From Pseudomonas moorei (lineage in GTDB: Bacteria > Pseudomonadota > Gammaproteobacteria > Pseudomonadales > Pseudomonadaceae), in the NCBI RefSeq assembly GCF_008801475.1, contig NZ_VZPP01000003.1, positions 186,001 through 250,000 of the forward strand: a stretch of 64,000 nt of DNA, written 5' to 3'. Below, piece by piece: positions 50,502 to 58,949 of the stretch (position 1 is the stretch's first letter; each line of letters begins with the position of its first letter). The position numbers were made by a program, and so were the translations under genes. The notes under the pieces are model-generated. The model was given only the letters and a program-made list of their open reading frames with translations, was not told the DNA's origin and did not search any database.

Positions 50502-51794
50502 TCAAATTAGTTGCCAAGACGACAAAACCATGGACTTAACATATAAACTGAGACTTACAAAATCCGCCCAAACACTCGCAAAAAAAATCTTAGCGGCAGT
50601 ATTATCTGGCGCCAAATAAAGTTTATATGCCAAAAAAGAAAACCCTGAAAGCAACATGACGTAAGCAACTTTATCAATATACTCAAGTCTCTTTTTAGCT
50701 TTACTTATTAGGCCTTCAATTTTTGACTGAGTATCCTCCGCACTTTCTTTTACCTCCTCCGCAACCTCAGTTTTTTTATACTTCTCAAAACCTTTCTTAA
50801 TTTGGATAAGCAAATTATCAAAAGAATCAAAGTAAATATCATTGGCCGTTTTCGTAAGAGATCTGACCATCATCAATCCCACGCATATCAAAGCCATTTC
50901 AGCCATGCCAGCGGATTTCACCAACGCAGCTATACCCACCAAGACACCTGGCAGCGCAAACGCTTTTGTTTGGCTGCCAGTAATGAAGTCATTAATTTTA
51001 TTGGTATATTCTAGATTCTTCTCTTCAATCTCAGTCAGAAGCTTATTTACAGAAAACCGGTGAGTATAATTATCATAATGCTCACGATATTTTTTAAATA
51101 ATTTCGCCCCCTGAGAAACGACCCAGACAAAAGGGCTTCCAGTATGATCCTCGCCTAGAATATCTGCTAATGCAGTTCGCATTACTGACTTTCTTTCTAG
51201 TTGGTGAGCATCATCCACTTTCAAATGATCAAACAAACTCTTTGCGATTTTTTGCAAGCCTTCATCAAAACCATCCGAAAACTCACCAAAAGCTATTACG
51301 GGATTGACTTCGTATTTTTTGGCACTCTTATCCCCAGCTATAAAATAAATAAACTCATTCATAGAAGTTCTGGTGCCAACATGATCAACTAACAACTCTA
51401 AAACTTTTCGCCATATCACATAGCATTCGACCTTATTTGAAAACAAGGACGCAAAGCCCGGAATATTTGTAGCTTTACATTCAGTTATATAATAATAACT
51501 ATCCGAGTTAGCATCATTTGTGAACGCGGCCCAAAAATCCTCATCATTGGCATAAAAGAAAAGCTTCCGCTTTTCAGACCACTTACTGCTTTCATTAGAC
51601 AAAGAGAATTTAAACTCATCACCTACATCCTCTCTTTCAATTTCTGAAGCATAGCCTACAGCCTTGAATGCGAGGGAGACTTCATTCCAATCGAATGTAA
51701 ATTTATCACGTTTAATCACGATATCGAGATAGGAGTCCTCCCAAGTCAAAGCACCCTTTTCAAGGAACTGAGCAACTAATCTCCCGTCATCCAT
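50502..51794 (-). CDS. membrane protein, second gene of NdpA-like module
   Basis: 430 aa from the ATG at 51794, which overlaps the upstream stop (ATGGATGA). Residues 1-270 are soluble and not recognised (WEDSYLDIVIKRDKFTFDW; DSYYYITECKATNIPGFASL). Hydrophobic segments follow at about 280-310 (FALPGVLVGIAALVKSAGMA and MALICVGLMMV), 370-388 (YVMLLSGFSFLAYKLYL) and 400-425. A charged coiled-coil stretch separates them (KKGFEKYKKTEVAEEVKESA). It is AT-rich, co-transcribed with the NdpA-like gene and convergent with cI. A membrane effector of a defence pair is a reasonable hypothesis, not shown. Confidence 0.72.
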   Translation of the reverse strand: MDDGRLVAQFLEKGALTWEDSYLDIVIKRDKFTFDWNEVSLAFKAVGYASEIEREDVGDEFKFSLSNESSKWSEKRKLFFYANDEDFWAAFTNDANSDSYYYITECKATNIPGFASLFSNKVECYVIWRKVLELLVDHVGTRTSMNEFIYFIAGDKSAKKYEVNPVIAFGEFSDGFDEGLQKIAKSLFDHLKVDDAHQLERKSVMRTALADILGEDHTGSPFVWVVSQGAKLFKKYREHYDNYTHRFSVNKLLTEIEEKNLEYTNKINDFITGSQTKAFALPGVLVGIAALVKSAGMAEMALICVGLMMVRSLTKTANDIYFDSFDNLLIQIKKGFEKYKKTEVAEEVKESAEDTQSKIEGLISKAKKRLEYIDKVAYVMLLSGFSFLAYKLYLAPDNTAAKIFFASVWADFVSLSLYVKSMVLSSWQLI

Positions 51795-52986
51795 TAGTTT
51801 CATCCACCGAACTCATGAGGTCCGATATCGTTTTTTTAGAAGCTGCATCTAGAGGAATACGAATATAGTTAAAGTCCTTATCAACTTTAACAGGCCTGTC
51901 AGAACCATCAAACCCGAGAGAGGTCACTTTAAGTTTACATTCATAACTACGACTAGTATCAGTCACATTCACAGATGCGCCGGAAACGGCAGAAGCAACT
52001 GTAGGTTCGAAGTGCGAGCTTATTTCATATTCTTTATCATTTACAAAAACACAAAAACCACCTAAAAGCTCTGAGTCTTCAGGTAGCACTCGATCGACTA
52101 GCGCTTGAATCTCTTTTAACTGCACCGTCTTTCTGTCTTTACCTTTCTTGAGCAGGAATGCCTCAACGCTAGCTAAACACTTATCTCGGTCGGTTCTGCT
52201 GATCTTATTCTCAGCAAAAAAATCTCTAATAGATTTATATATATTATCAACGCTTGCCTTATTACTAGGAGATTCCATGCATCCAAGGGCTGACTTAAAA
52301 AACTCACTCCTCGATTGCCCTTGAATAAATCGAAGGTATGCATCACCTGAGTTTTCAGGATATGACACATCAAACAAATTCAGATCAATCCAAGCAGCTT
52401 GTCGCAGGGCATTTATATCAATTGATGTAAGGCTTTTAGGCTGAAGCTTATCATCAAACTCAAAACCACTTCGATTGCCAACCATAACAATTAACAACCT
52501 ACCATGATTTGTGTCCTCATCCATATCCTGAGCATTAACAACGCGATCACGATACATTATGAAAACAACATGCCCACCACCTAAACCTCCACCAACAATT
52601 TCATTAGCGGCATTTTTAAGCAACGTCATTACTGAGTTTGTGAATGTAAGATGATCGCACTCGACTGCCAGCAATTTTCTAACTGTATCTGGCATCGCAT
52701 GCCAGATAGTTTTTGAGAAAAAACCATGTAGCTTGTTCTTTTTCCTAAATCTTTCTTCAATTTTTTCAACAAATTTTTGAGCCGTCGAGTCTCCGAGAAC
52801 CCAAGGAGTGCCGGTTTTAGCCTCAAACGGACTGCCGGTTAGCTCAGTGTTCCTGCCTAAAGCCGCAGTAATTGCAAATAAAACGTCGATTTTAGGCAGT
52901 GCTAAATCATCGTTTTTGGGTTCTACCGTCTGATTCTGGCCTACTTCAGCATCCTGGATCACGTCTACAACTCCATATTTTTTCAT
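51787..52986 (-). CDS. NdpA/YejK-like nucleoid-associated protein, first gene of module
   Basis: 399 aa from the ATG at 52986; GTG 53004 and TTG 53016 are also possible because the frame and homology extend upstream. It resembles the 37-kDa nucleoid-associated NdpA/YejK family: GGGHVVFIMYRDR, then LLIVMVGNRSGFEFDD, SLTSIDINALRQAAWIDLNLF and YLRFIQGQSRSEFFKSALGC. YejK binds DNA and topoisomerases. Here it is AT-rich cargo between the CI gene and the left early promoter, paired with a membrane protein. This placement is typical of superinfection-exclusion and defence modules. Confidence 0.8.
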   Translation of the reverse strand: MKKYGVVDVIQDAEVGQNQTVEPKNDDLALPKIDVLFAITAALGRNTELTGSPFEAKTGTPWVLGDSTAQKFVEKIEERFRKKNKLHGFFSKTIWHAMPDTVRKLLAVECDHLTFTNSVMTLLKNAANEIVGGGLGGGHVVFIMYRDRVVNAQDMDEDTNHGRLLIVMVGNRSGFEFDDKLQPKSLTSIDINALRQAAWIDLNLFDVSYPENSGDAYLRFIQGQSRSEFFKSALGCMESPSNKASVDNIYKSIRDFFAENKISRTDRDKCLASVEAFLLKKGKDRKTVQLKEIQALVDRVLPEDSELLGGFCVFVNDKEYEISSHFEPTVASAVSGASVNVTDTSRSYECKLKVTSLGFDGSDRPVKVDKDFNYIRIPLDAASKKTISDLMSSVDETNG

Positions 52987-53097
52987 ATTCTCGATTGCTA
53001 ACACTTCTCTTGGCAATGAGTTTATGCATCTTGAGCAATAGAGCTAGGTTAAGCTGAACAGAATTTCACCAGGACCCACCTTCAAGGGTATTTTTTC

Positions 53098-53126
53098 TTG
53101 CACAAATAACCTTTTGGGTTAATTAT
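53098..53126 (+). promoter_or_regulatory. left early promoter with CI operator
   Basis: TTGCAC (53098-53103), 17-bp spacer, AATTAT (53121-53126). The spacer holds ataaccttttgggttaa (53106-53122), matching the operator consensus TTAACC-N5-GGTTAA at 11 of 12 dyad positions. The first gene starts at 53163. The same operator-in-spacer design is used for the cro promoter. Confidence 0.7.
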
Positions 53127-53162
53127 TGCCTCACTCTTCCACCACAGAGCGAGGCAATACCC

Positions 53163-53339
53163 ATGCACACCACAGCCACCCTGCATATCCATCCAGCCGC
53201 TGCTGACCCGATCCGCATCTTCGAGATTCGCCGCCTGGCCCGCGAATGCGGCTGCGCGTTTGTCCCCGCAAAGCCAAAGCTGAAAGCCCGCACTGCGCCC
53301 GCGCCATTCGCCCCAAACGGCGGAGGGCAAGCAGCATGA
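53163..53339 (+). CDS. small early protein
   Basis: 58 aa: MHTTATLHIHPAAADPIRIF, then a helix (EIRRLARECGCAFVPAKPK) and a basic, proline-rich end. First gene after the CI-controlled promoter, preceded by gagcgaggc; its stop overlaps the next start (ATGA). Function unknown; possibly a host-takeover or DNA-binding peptide. Confidence 0.6.
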   Translation: MHTTATLHIHPAAADPIRIFEIRRLARECGCAFVPAKPKLKARTAPAPFAPNGGGQAA

Positions 53340-53926
53340 GCAAGTTCAAAATCGACAACCGTACCCTGCAGTTGCTCAATGCCCAGGTCAACCTGTCCGA
53401 GACCTTCAACCACGTCCTGCGGTCAGCGCCCAAGCGTGAAGCTTTGCCGTTTCGTCTCAGGGTTGAGCGCGGCACGGCCGAGACCGTTTTCGTCGTTGAG
53501 ATGGACAGCGAACGCCACACGCTGACCTTGAACAACGAAAAGAAAATGCACCTCAAGCTGGCTGACTTCATCGAAGAAATTGCCAACGGTCCTTTTCACT
53601 TAAGCAACTCAGCTGATCTGCTGTACTTGCCCCATGCAGAGCGCGATTACGGTCGGTTTAATCTGCAGGACAAGCAACGCGTGTTCGAACTGGTCATCAC
53701 CGGGGGCACCCTGAGCCTCGACATGGGTTTCGAACTACCCCTTCACGTCGCGATACATCGCACCCACACCCGCCCCGGTATCACCACCATCCTGAGCATC
53801 GGTGTAAAGAGCCCACGCACCAAATGCTTCACCGTGTGCGGCACCGATGTCGAGATCTACGGCAAGGTCGTGGAGTCCATAAACCACCTGGCAGCTGCGG
53901 CGACACCTGCCGCACACGCTGCGTGA
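53336..53926 (+). CDS. hypothetical early phage protein
   Basis: 196 aa from the ATG at 53336 (MSKFKIDNRTLQLLNAQVNL). Mixed alpha/beta, with LPFRLRVERGTAETVFVVEM, DLLYLPHAERDYGRFNLQDK and RPGITTILSIGVKSPRTKCF. It ends in an alanine-rich tail. No domain is recognised. The ATGA overlap with the 58-aa gene ties it to the early operon. Confidence 0.7.
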   Translation: MSKFKIDNRTLQLLNAQVNLSETFNHVLRSAPKREALPFRLRVERGTAETVFVVEMDSERHTLTLNNEKKMHLKLADFIEEIANGPFHLSNSADLLYLPHAERDYGRFNLQDKQRVFELVITGGTLSLDMGFELPLHVAIHRTHTRPGITTILSIGVKSPRTKCFTVCGTDVEIYGKVVESINHLAAAATPAAHAA

Positions 53927-53935
53927 GGGGACGCC

Positions 53936-54220
53936 ATGGAACGCACACTCGCCCAAGCCGCCAGCCAACTTGGTCTGACTAGACCAAAGCTCATCAAATT
54001 GATGCGTGAAAAGGGTCTGCTCAACGAACGGAACCTGCCGGCCTACCCCACCCGTGATCGCGACTATCTGCGGGTCAAGGACGGCCACTGGTATCACGAC
54101 CAGCTCGGCATGCAGTACAGCCAATCAACCCGGGTCAAACAACCCGGCATCAGCTGGCTGGCCGAGCAACTGGGATTGGCGTTACCCGCCATTCCGGTAG
54201 ACACCCGTGACGTGGCCTAG
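53936..54220 (+). CDS. KilAC-like antirepressor-domain protein
   Basis: 94 aa. TLAQAASQLGLTRPKLIKLMREKGLL is the helix-turn-helix of the phage antirepressor KilAC domain, followed by LRVKDGHWYHDQLGMQYS. It has no N-terminal Bro/Ant domain, so it is a stand-alone DNA-binding module. It lies in the CI-controlled operon. Confidence 0.82.
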   Translation: MERTLAQAASQLGLTRPKLIKLMREKGLLNERNLPAYPTRDRDYLRVKDGHWYHDQLGMQYSQSTRVKQPGISWLAEQLGLALPAIPVDTRDVA

Positions 54221-54386
54221 GGAATACGCCCGCCAGATCATCGCCATGCGGACACGAGAGGAGCGCAACGCCGCGCTCCTCGAAGTTCCCGAGCATCTGC
54301 GCGAGCTGACCAGAACCCATTGCCTGAATGCCTGGAACCACCCGGCAAGAACACAACGCAAGGAGGCCCAACTAAGCCATGAGTAA
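54207..54386 (+). CDS. small early protein, overlapping both neighbours
   Basis: 59 aa from GTG 54207: it starts MTWPREYARQIIAMRTREER and contains LLEVPEHLRELTRTHCLNAW. It overlaps the KilAC-like gene by 14 bp and prtN by 8 bp, which supports translational coupling. Mostly helical and charged; function unknown. Confidence 0.6.
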   Translation: MTWPREYARQIIAMRTREERNAALLEVPEHLRELTRTHCLNAWNHPARTQRKEAQLSHE

Positions 54387-54693
54387 CGCAGCACAAAACC
54401 CACTACGCCTGCACCCGGCACCGGAGTCGGCCACCGTCGAATTGCTCTACCGCATCTTCGGCGATGTCCTGATCCCGCTGGACAAAGTGCGCGAGCAGTA
54501 CTTCCGCAACCTCAACGAGCAGTCGTTCGTCACCGAGATCAGCAGCGGCCGCATCCAGCTTCCCATCACCACGCTGGACACCAGCCGAAAGGCACCGAAG
54601 TACGCCCATATTCGGCACGTCGCCTCACTGATCGACATCCGTGCCTACAAGGCAGACGAAGACATGCAGCGACAGCAGGAAGAGACCACCTAG
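54379..54693 (+). CDS. prtN: pyocin activator PrtN-like protein
   Basis: 104 aa. It contains TVELLYRIFGDVLIPLDKVREQYFRNL and RIQLPITTLDTSRKAPKYAHI, the pattern of PrtN, the activator of pyocin genes in P. aeruginosa. There the LexA-like PrtR represses prtN until SOS induction. Here the PrtN-like gene is in an operon whose promoter carries an operator for the prophage CI, giving the same logic. Ribosome site aaggagg. Confidence 0.88.
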   Translation: MSNAAQNPLRLHPAPESATVELLYRIFGDVLIPLDKVREQYFRNLNEQSFVTEISSGRIQLPITTLDTSRKAPKYAHIRHVASLIDIRAYKADEDMQRQQEETT

Positions 54694-54754
54694 TAACACC
54701 CACAAACCGAACGGCTGTCACCACCAGCCGATGACATCACCAGGAGCACACCAC

Positions 54755-55657
54755 ATGACCGCAATACAGATCTGCGCACTGATTGTCCTCATCTTGCTTG
54801 TAGGCCTCACCTATTGGGCCGGCTACCGCGGCGGCCTCATCGACGGACGCGTTAAGGGCATTGATGAAGGAATGCCCATTAAACATTCCGACCATTCGCA
54901 AAACATCCGCAATCTGGAGCTTTCGCTTAACCAAGCAAGGGAACAGCACCAGCAGCTTTACGCCCGCTACGAGCGCGTACTGGCCACTTCGAAACTGGGT
55001 GAACCAGAACGCCAAACCCTGCTGGCCATCACGGAAAAACTCAGAATCGCCGCCGAGACATTCGCCGCATTCCGCACTGGCAAAAAGCTCGAACGTGAAT
55101 CTATCGCGCTCCGCGAACAAGCACTCACCATGGCCGCCCTCCTGGAGCCAGTAGAACAGGGGGGCCGCATGAGCCAGAGCCTCCCCCATACCGGCAAGCG
55201 CTTCGACTTGCCCGAGCCAAATACCAAAACGAGCCTCGACGCGCAGGAAACAAGCAGCCTCTGCTGCGCAGCAGCAGGCATTACTGCTCCTTCCAGCAGC
55301 ACCACCGAGGCACTTATACCCCACGAAAAGCTGCGCGGGGCAGCGTCACCCGATGCATCGCTAACCGCTCAGAATGGCCCGCTCGCGCAGCCTGTTGTGG
55401 GGGATACGCGCACTATGCCAGATCAGGGGCCGCCTCAGCAGCAAGCCGTCAAAGCGGTTCAGATCGATGAGCGCGCCGAGTTTGAGAGAGAGTTTCCAGT
55501 GCCTGAAGGCGTGCAGTACTGCCGGCAACGCGGAACGTACATCAGGTCACCAGGCGCAAGTAATTCCGACAACTTCGCTCGAGAGCATTACGCCTACAGA
55601 GCAGGTTTTACTGCATGGATACGTCGAGCCTCAAAGCATGCGAGGGACTACGCATGA
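54755..55657 (+). CDS. hypothetical phage membrane protein with coiled coil
   Basis: 300 aa from the ATG at 54755 (MTAIQICALIVLI). One N-terminal membrane segment (ICALIVLILLVGLTYWAGY) is followed by a coiled coil (about 45-130; LELSLNQAREQHQQLYARYE), a low-complexity linker, and a C-terminal domain (FPVPEGVQYCRQRGTYIRSP...YRAGFTAWIRRA) that recurs in phage proteins. It overlaps the excisionase gene by 4 bp. Role unknown. Confidence 0.7.
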   Translation: MTAIQICALIVLILLVGLTYWAGYRGGLIDGRVKGIDEGMPIKHSDHSQNIRNLELSLNQAREQHQQLYARYERVLATSKLGEPERQTLLAITEKLRIAAETFAAFRTGKKLERESIALREQALTMAALLEPVEQGGRMSQSLPHTGKRFDLPEPNTKTSLDAQETSSLCCAAAGITAPSSSTTEALIPHEKLRGAASPDASLTAQNGPLAQPVVGDTRTMPDQGPPQQQAVKAVQIDERAEFEREFPVPEGVQYCRQRGTYIRSPGASNSDNFAREHYAYRAGFTAWIRRASKHARDYA

Positions 55658-56025
55658 GCGCCCAAAACATTGACAGCGTAAGCGGTGGTAAACCGGAGCA
55701 GATGCCACATCCCGAAGTAGACAAGGTATCGGAAGAGGTTATGGCCCATATCCTGGGTATTTCATTTAGAGCACTCGCAACCCGGCGTGCCCGCAAGCAA
55801 ATCCCCGAAGGCGTTTGGAACAAGCTGGGGAATCGCATCATGTACAGCAAAAAGAGATATTACGAATGGGAAGAAGCACAGTGGATTTGCCCGATGGAGT
55901 TGAACTCTTCCGCAAATCCCTCAGGATTCGTTTTACTTGGAACGGTATCCGCCGAAGCGAAACCCTCCCCTATCCCACGACGCAGAAGGGCATTAAAGCT
56001 GCATCCCAATTACGCGATCAAGTAG
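55654..56025 (+). CDS. excisionase-like DNA-binding protein
   Basis: 123 aa from the ATG at 55654 (MSAQNIDSVSGG). The central winged-helix part VMAHILGISFRALATRRARKQ followed by WNKLGNRIMYSKKRYYEWEE is typical of prophage excisionases next to this integrase type. The last 55 residues overlap the start of the integrase gene in another frame, so expression of the two is coupled. It would direct excision on induction. Confidence 0.82.
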   Translation: MSAQNIDSVSGGKPEQMPHPEVDKVSEEVMAHILGISFRALATRRARKQIPEGVWNKLGNRIMYSKKRYYEWEEAQWICPMELNSSANPSGFVLLGTVSAEAKPSPIPRRRRALKLHPNYAIK

Positions 56026-57059
56026 ACAACCTGATCAAACTCGGCCTGTTGGATGACGCCAAGTACGCCGAGCTGTTTCCCGGGTCATCGGTATTACTCG
56101 GTGGTGTACCGACCTTCCACGAGTATGCCCAGTTGTGGCTGGATGGCCGGAACATCACCAGCGGTACTCGCAACAACTATAAGGGTGCGCTGAACCTTTA
56201 CTGGATTCCACCGCTTGCCCGGGTGCGCATTGATCTGATTACCACCACCCTCCTACGCCGCATTATTGCGGCTACGGAGTGGACGTCTCCTGGTGTTCGG
56301 CGCAACGCCTTGGTCAAGCTCTCGACAATTCTGGATGCGGCCGTGGCTGAAGAGCTGATCAAAAAAAATCCGGCCAAAATGATCGATCTCCCGAAGCGAG
56401 GTCGCAAGGAGATCAACCCGTTTTCCCTGGACGAAGCCAACCTAATCATCGACCACCTGTATCAGACGACACACTGGCCCAGCGGTATATATGCTGCGTT
56501 CTTTGAGTTCGCGTTCTTCACGGGGCTTCGCCTGGGCGAGGTCGCCGCGTTGCGCTGGGAGGCGGTTGACCTGGTGAAACGCCAGGTTCACGTCTGCCGC
56601 ACAGTCGCCCTGACCGCCGTCGAAGAGCGCACCAAAACCGGCAAGGATCGTTTCGTGCTGCTGAACGAGCGAGCGCTGCATGCGCTCGAGTTCGCTCGCC
56701 AGTACGCCGAGCGCCGCGCCAAGGGTATCGGCAGAGTCAAGACGACTCCCTATGTGTTCCCGCCGTCGAAGAACAGCGAGTACATCAAACAGACCTCCGA
56801 TCTGCACAAACAGTGGGGGCCGGCACTCAAAGAGCTGGCGATGCCTTATCGACCGCCGTACAACTGCCGTCATACTTATGCGACAATATGCTTAATGTCC
56901 AACATGAACCCCGCATTCATCGCTCAGCAGCTTGGCCACAGTGTCCAAATGTTGCTGACGACGTATGCGCGTTGGCTCAACTCAAGCTCAGACTGGGCGG
57001 AGCTGGAAAAGCTCCAGATTGGTATCAAATCGGTATCAGGCAAAAAAGACCAGCTCTAA
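55866..57059 (+). CDS. int: tyrosine recombinase (phage integrase)
   Basis: 397 aa from the ATG at 55866 (MGRSTVDLPDGVELFRK). An N-terminal arm-binding part and a core-binding part (PTFHEYAQLWLDGRN) precede the catalytic domain: first arginine in FFTGLRLGEVAALRW, lysine in ERTKTGKDRFVLL, box II YNCRHTYAT, LGHS, and the nucleophile in LTTYARWL. In box II the usual HxxR histidine is a tyrosine. The gene ends 20 bp before attR, and its last codons contain the arm-type repeats. Confidence 0.95.
   Translation: MGRSTVDLPDGVELFRKSLRIRFTWNGIRRSETLPYPTTQKGIKAASQLRDQVDNLIKLGLLDDAKYAELFPGSSVLLGGVPTFHEYAQLWLDGRNITSGTRNNYKGALNLYWIPPLARVRIDLITTTLLRRIIAATEWTSPGVRRNALVKLSTILDAAVAEELIKKNPAKMIDLPKRGRKEINPFSLDEANLIIDHLYQTTHWPSGIYAAFFEFAFFTGLRLGEVAALRWEAVDLVKRQVHVCRTVALTAVEERTKTGKDRFVLLNERALHALEFARQYAERRAKGIGRVKTTPYVFPPSKNSEYIKQTSDLHKQWGPALKELAMPYRPPYNCRHTYATICLMSNMNPAFIAQQLGHSVQMLLTTYARWLNSSSDWAELEKLQIGIKSVSGKKDQL
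57021..57040 (+). repeat. putative integrase arm-type sites near attR
   Basis: Direct copies of ggtatca in ggtatcaaatcggtatcagg, within the last codons of int. A near-identical pair lies at 9829-9849 beside attL. Confidence 0.5.
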
Positions 57060-57079
57060 CCCATTGATAGGTAAGGTAA

Positions 57080-57107
57080 TTGATCTCCACAGCTAACATC
57101 ACCATGC
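57080..57107 (+). other. attR, right prophage attachment site
   Basis: The 28-bp partner of attL, starting exactly at the TTG start codon of the ABC-F gene. It shows that the prophage entered the 5' end of this gene and restored its first nine codons. Confidence 0.93.
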
Positions 57108-58666
57108 AGTTCGGCGCCAAGCCGTTGTTCGAAAACGTTTCGGTCAAATTTAACGGCGGCAACCGTTATGGCTTGATCGGTGCCAACGGTTGCGGCAAGT
57201 CGACCTTCATGAAGATTCTCGGCGGTGACCTCGAGCCGTCTGGCGGCCAGGTCATGCTGGAGCCGAACGTACGCCTGGGTAAATTGCGCCAGGATCAGTT
57301 CGCCTACGAAGAATTCACCGTGATCGACACCGTGATCATGGGTCACGAAGAGTTGTGGAAGGTCAAGGCCGAGCGCGATCGTATCTACTCGCTGCCGGAA
57401 ATGAGCGAAGAAGACGGCATGGCCGTGGCCGAGCTTGAAACCGAATTCGCTGAAATGGACGGCTACACCGCCGAATCCCGCGCCGGTGAGCTGTTGCTGG
57501 GTCTGGGTATTCCCCTGGAACAGCATTTCGGCCCGATGACCGAAGTCGCTCCAGGCTGGAAGCTGCGTGTATTGCTTGCCCAGGCCCTGTTCTCCGACCC
57601 GGAAGTGCTGTTGCTCGACGAACCGACCAACCACCTGGACATCAACACCATTCGCTGGCTGGAAACCATTCTCACGGCGCGTAACAGCACCATGATTATC
57701 ATTTCCCACGACCGTCACTTCCTCAACAGCGTCTGCACCCACATGGCCGACCTGGACTACGGTGAGCTGCGCCTGTTCCCGGGCAACTACGACGAGTACA
57801 TGACCGCCGCGACTCAATCGCGCGAGCAATTGCTGTCGGACAACGCCAAAAAGAAAGCCCAGATCGCCGAACTGCAAACCTTCGTCAGCCGCTTCTCGGC
57901 CAACGCCTCGAAAGCCAAGCAGGCGACTTCCCGCGCCAAGCAGATCGACAAGATCCAGCTGGCCGAGGTCAAGCCATCGAGCCGCGTGAGCCCGTTCATT
58001 CGTTTTGAACAGACCAAGAAGCTGCATCGTCAAGCCGTGACCATCGAGCAGATGTCCAAGGGCTTCGACGGCAAGACCCTGTTCAAGAACTTCAGCTTCA
58101 CAGTTGAAGCCGGCGAACGCGTCGCAATCATCGGCCCGAACGGTATCGGCAAGACCACCCTGCTGCGCACCTTGATGGGCGAACTCACCCCGGACGCCGG
58201 TTCCGTGAAGTGGACCGAGAGCGCGGAATTGGGCTACTACGCCCAGGACCACGCCCACGATTTCGAAGACGATGTCAGCCTGTTCGACTGGATGGGCCAG
58301 TGGACTCAAGGCGAGCAGATCATTCGCGGCACCCTGGGCCGCATGCTGTTCTCCAACGACGAGATCCTCAAGTCGGTTAAGGTCATTTCCGGTGGTGAGC
58401 AAGGTCGCATGCTGTTCGGCAAGCTGATCCTGCAAAAGCCGAACGTACTGGTGATGGACGAACCGACCAACCACCTGGACATGGAATCCATCGAAGCGCT
58501 GAACCTGGCGCTGGAGAACTATCCGGGCACGCTGATCTTCGTCAGCCACGACCGTGAGTTCGTATCGTCCCTGGCCACCCGCATCATCGAACTCAGCCCG
58601 AATGGCGTGACCGACTTCAGCGGCACCTATGACGACTACCTGCGCAGTCAGGGCGTGGTGTTCTAA
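57080..58666 (+). CDS. ybiT: ABC-F family ATPase, YbiT-like
   Basis: 528 aa from a TTG start. Two ABC domains without membrane parts: Walker [10 protein letters not shown] (about 35-45) and GPNGIGKTT (about 354-362), Walker [12 protein letters not shown] and [11 protein letters not shown], signature ISGGEQGRM in the second domain and a degenerate APGWKLRVL in the first. A charged linker (about 245-310) joins them. ABC-F proteins act on the ribosome. The prophage replaced its leader: the ribosome site is now aggtaagg from phage DNA, where it was aggaaa before. Transcription probably comes from the int side or an unseen promoter. Confidence 0.95.
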   Translation: MISTANITMQFGAKPLFENVSVKFNGGNRYGLIGANGCGKSTFMKILGGDLEPSGGQVMLEPNVRLGKLRQDQFAYEEFTVIDTVIMGHEELWKVKAERDRIYSLPEMSEEDGMAVAELETEFAEMDGYTAESRAGELLLGLGIPLEQHFGPMTEVAPGWKLRVLLAQALFSDPEVLLLDEPTNHLDINTIRWLETILTARNSTMIIISHDRHFLNSVCTHMADLDYGELRLFPGNYDEYMTAATQSREQLLSDNAKKKAQIAELQTFVSRFSANASKAKQATSRAKQIDKIQLAEVKPSSRVSPFIRFEQTKKLHRQAVTIEQMSKGFDGKTLFKNFSFTVEAGERVAIIGPNGIGKTTLLRTLMGELTPDAGSVKWTESAELGYYAQDHAHDFEDDVSLFDWMGQWTQGEQIIRGTLGRMLFSNDEILKSVKVISGGEQGRMLFGKLILQKPNVLVMDEPTNHLDMESIEALNLALENYPGTLIFVSHDREFVSSLATRIIELSPNGVTDFSGTYDDYLRSQGVVF

Positions 58667-58707
58667 GGGCAGATCCACGCCTTTAGCTGCACAAGCTGCA
58701 AATGAAA

Positions 58708-58735
58708 AGCCCTGTCCATGTGACAGGGCTTTTTT
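58708..58735 (+). terminator. intrinsic terminator after the ABC-F gene
   Basis: AGCCCTGTC, loop CATGT, GACAGGGCT, then TTTTTC. An A run on the other side makes it potentially bidirectional. Confidence 0.9.
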
Positions 58736-58770
58736 CATTTCAGACCAAGGTTTCCTGTTGGTGCATAAGT

Positions 58771-58837
58771 CATCGCGAGCAGGCTCACTCCCACAAGGGA
58801 TACATTCCACAATGTGGGAGTGAGCTTGCTCACGATG
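58771..58837. repeat. inverted REP pair (REPIN-like)
   Basis: catcgcgagcaggctcactc continuing ccac, and its inverted copy gtgggagtgagcttgctcac ending gatg, 24 nt each with two mismatches and 19 nt between them. This is a typical Pseudomonas REP doublet between genes. Confidence 0.85.
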
Positions 58838-58949
58838 GGGCCATGAACAACAGCGACAATGTCATGGCAAAAGTAGTTAGCCTGCTTCCTTTTATGTCAA
58901 CGCCACGCCATCATGCAGTTCTCCCACCGCCGCCCGCGAACGAGCCCTC

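Larger units (their letters stand above)
9706..57107. mobile_element. prophage with lambda-like head and P2-like contractile tail, inserted in a ybiT-like gene
   Basis: About 47.4 kb between two 28-bp repeats. It has a tyrosine integrase beside attR, an excisionase-like gene, CI/Cro switch, replication, late regulator, holin, complete head and tail modules and lysis genes. No structural gene is broken, so the prophage could be inducible: CI keeps the residues of a self-cleaving LexA-type repressor. The attL-proximal 12 kb holds accessory genes, one IS element and one truncated gene. Confidence 0.95.

Noticed and set aside
53336..53926. Start of this gene at 53246
   Set aside because: The upstream codons overlap the 58-aa gene; the ATG at 53336 has the ATGA overlap typical of this operon.
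57056..58810. Minus-strand open frame of 584 codons
   Set aside because: Antisense of the ABC-F gene; long only because of GC-rich codon bias.
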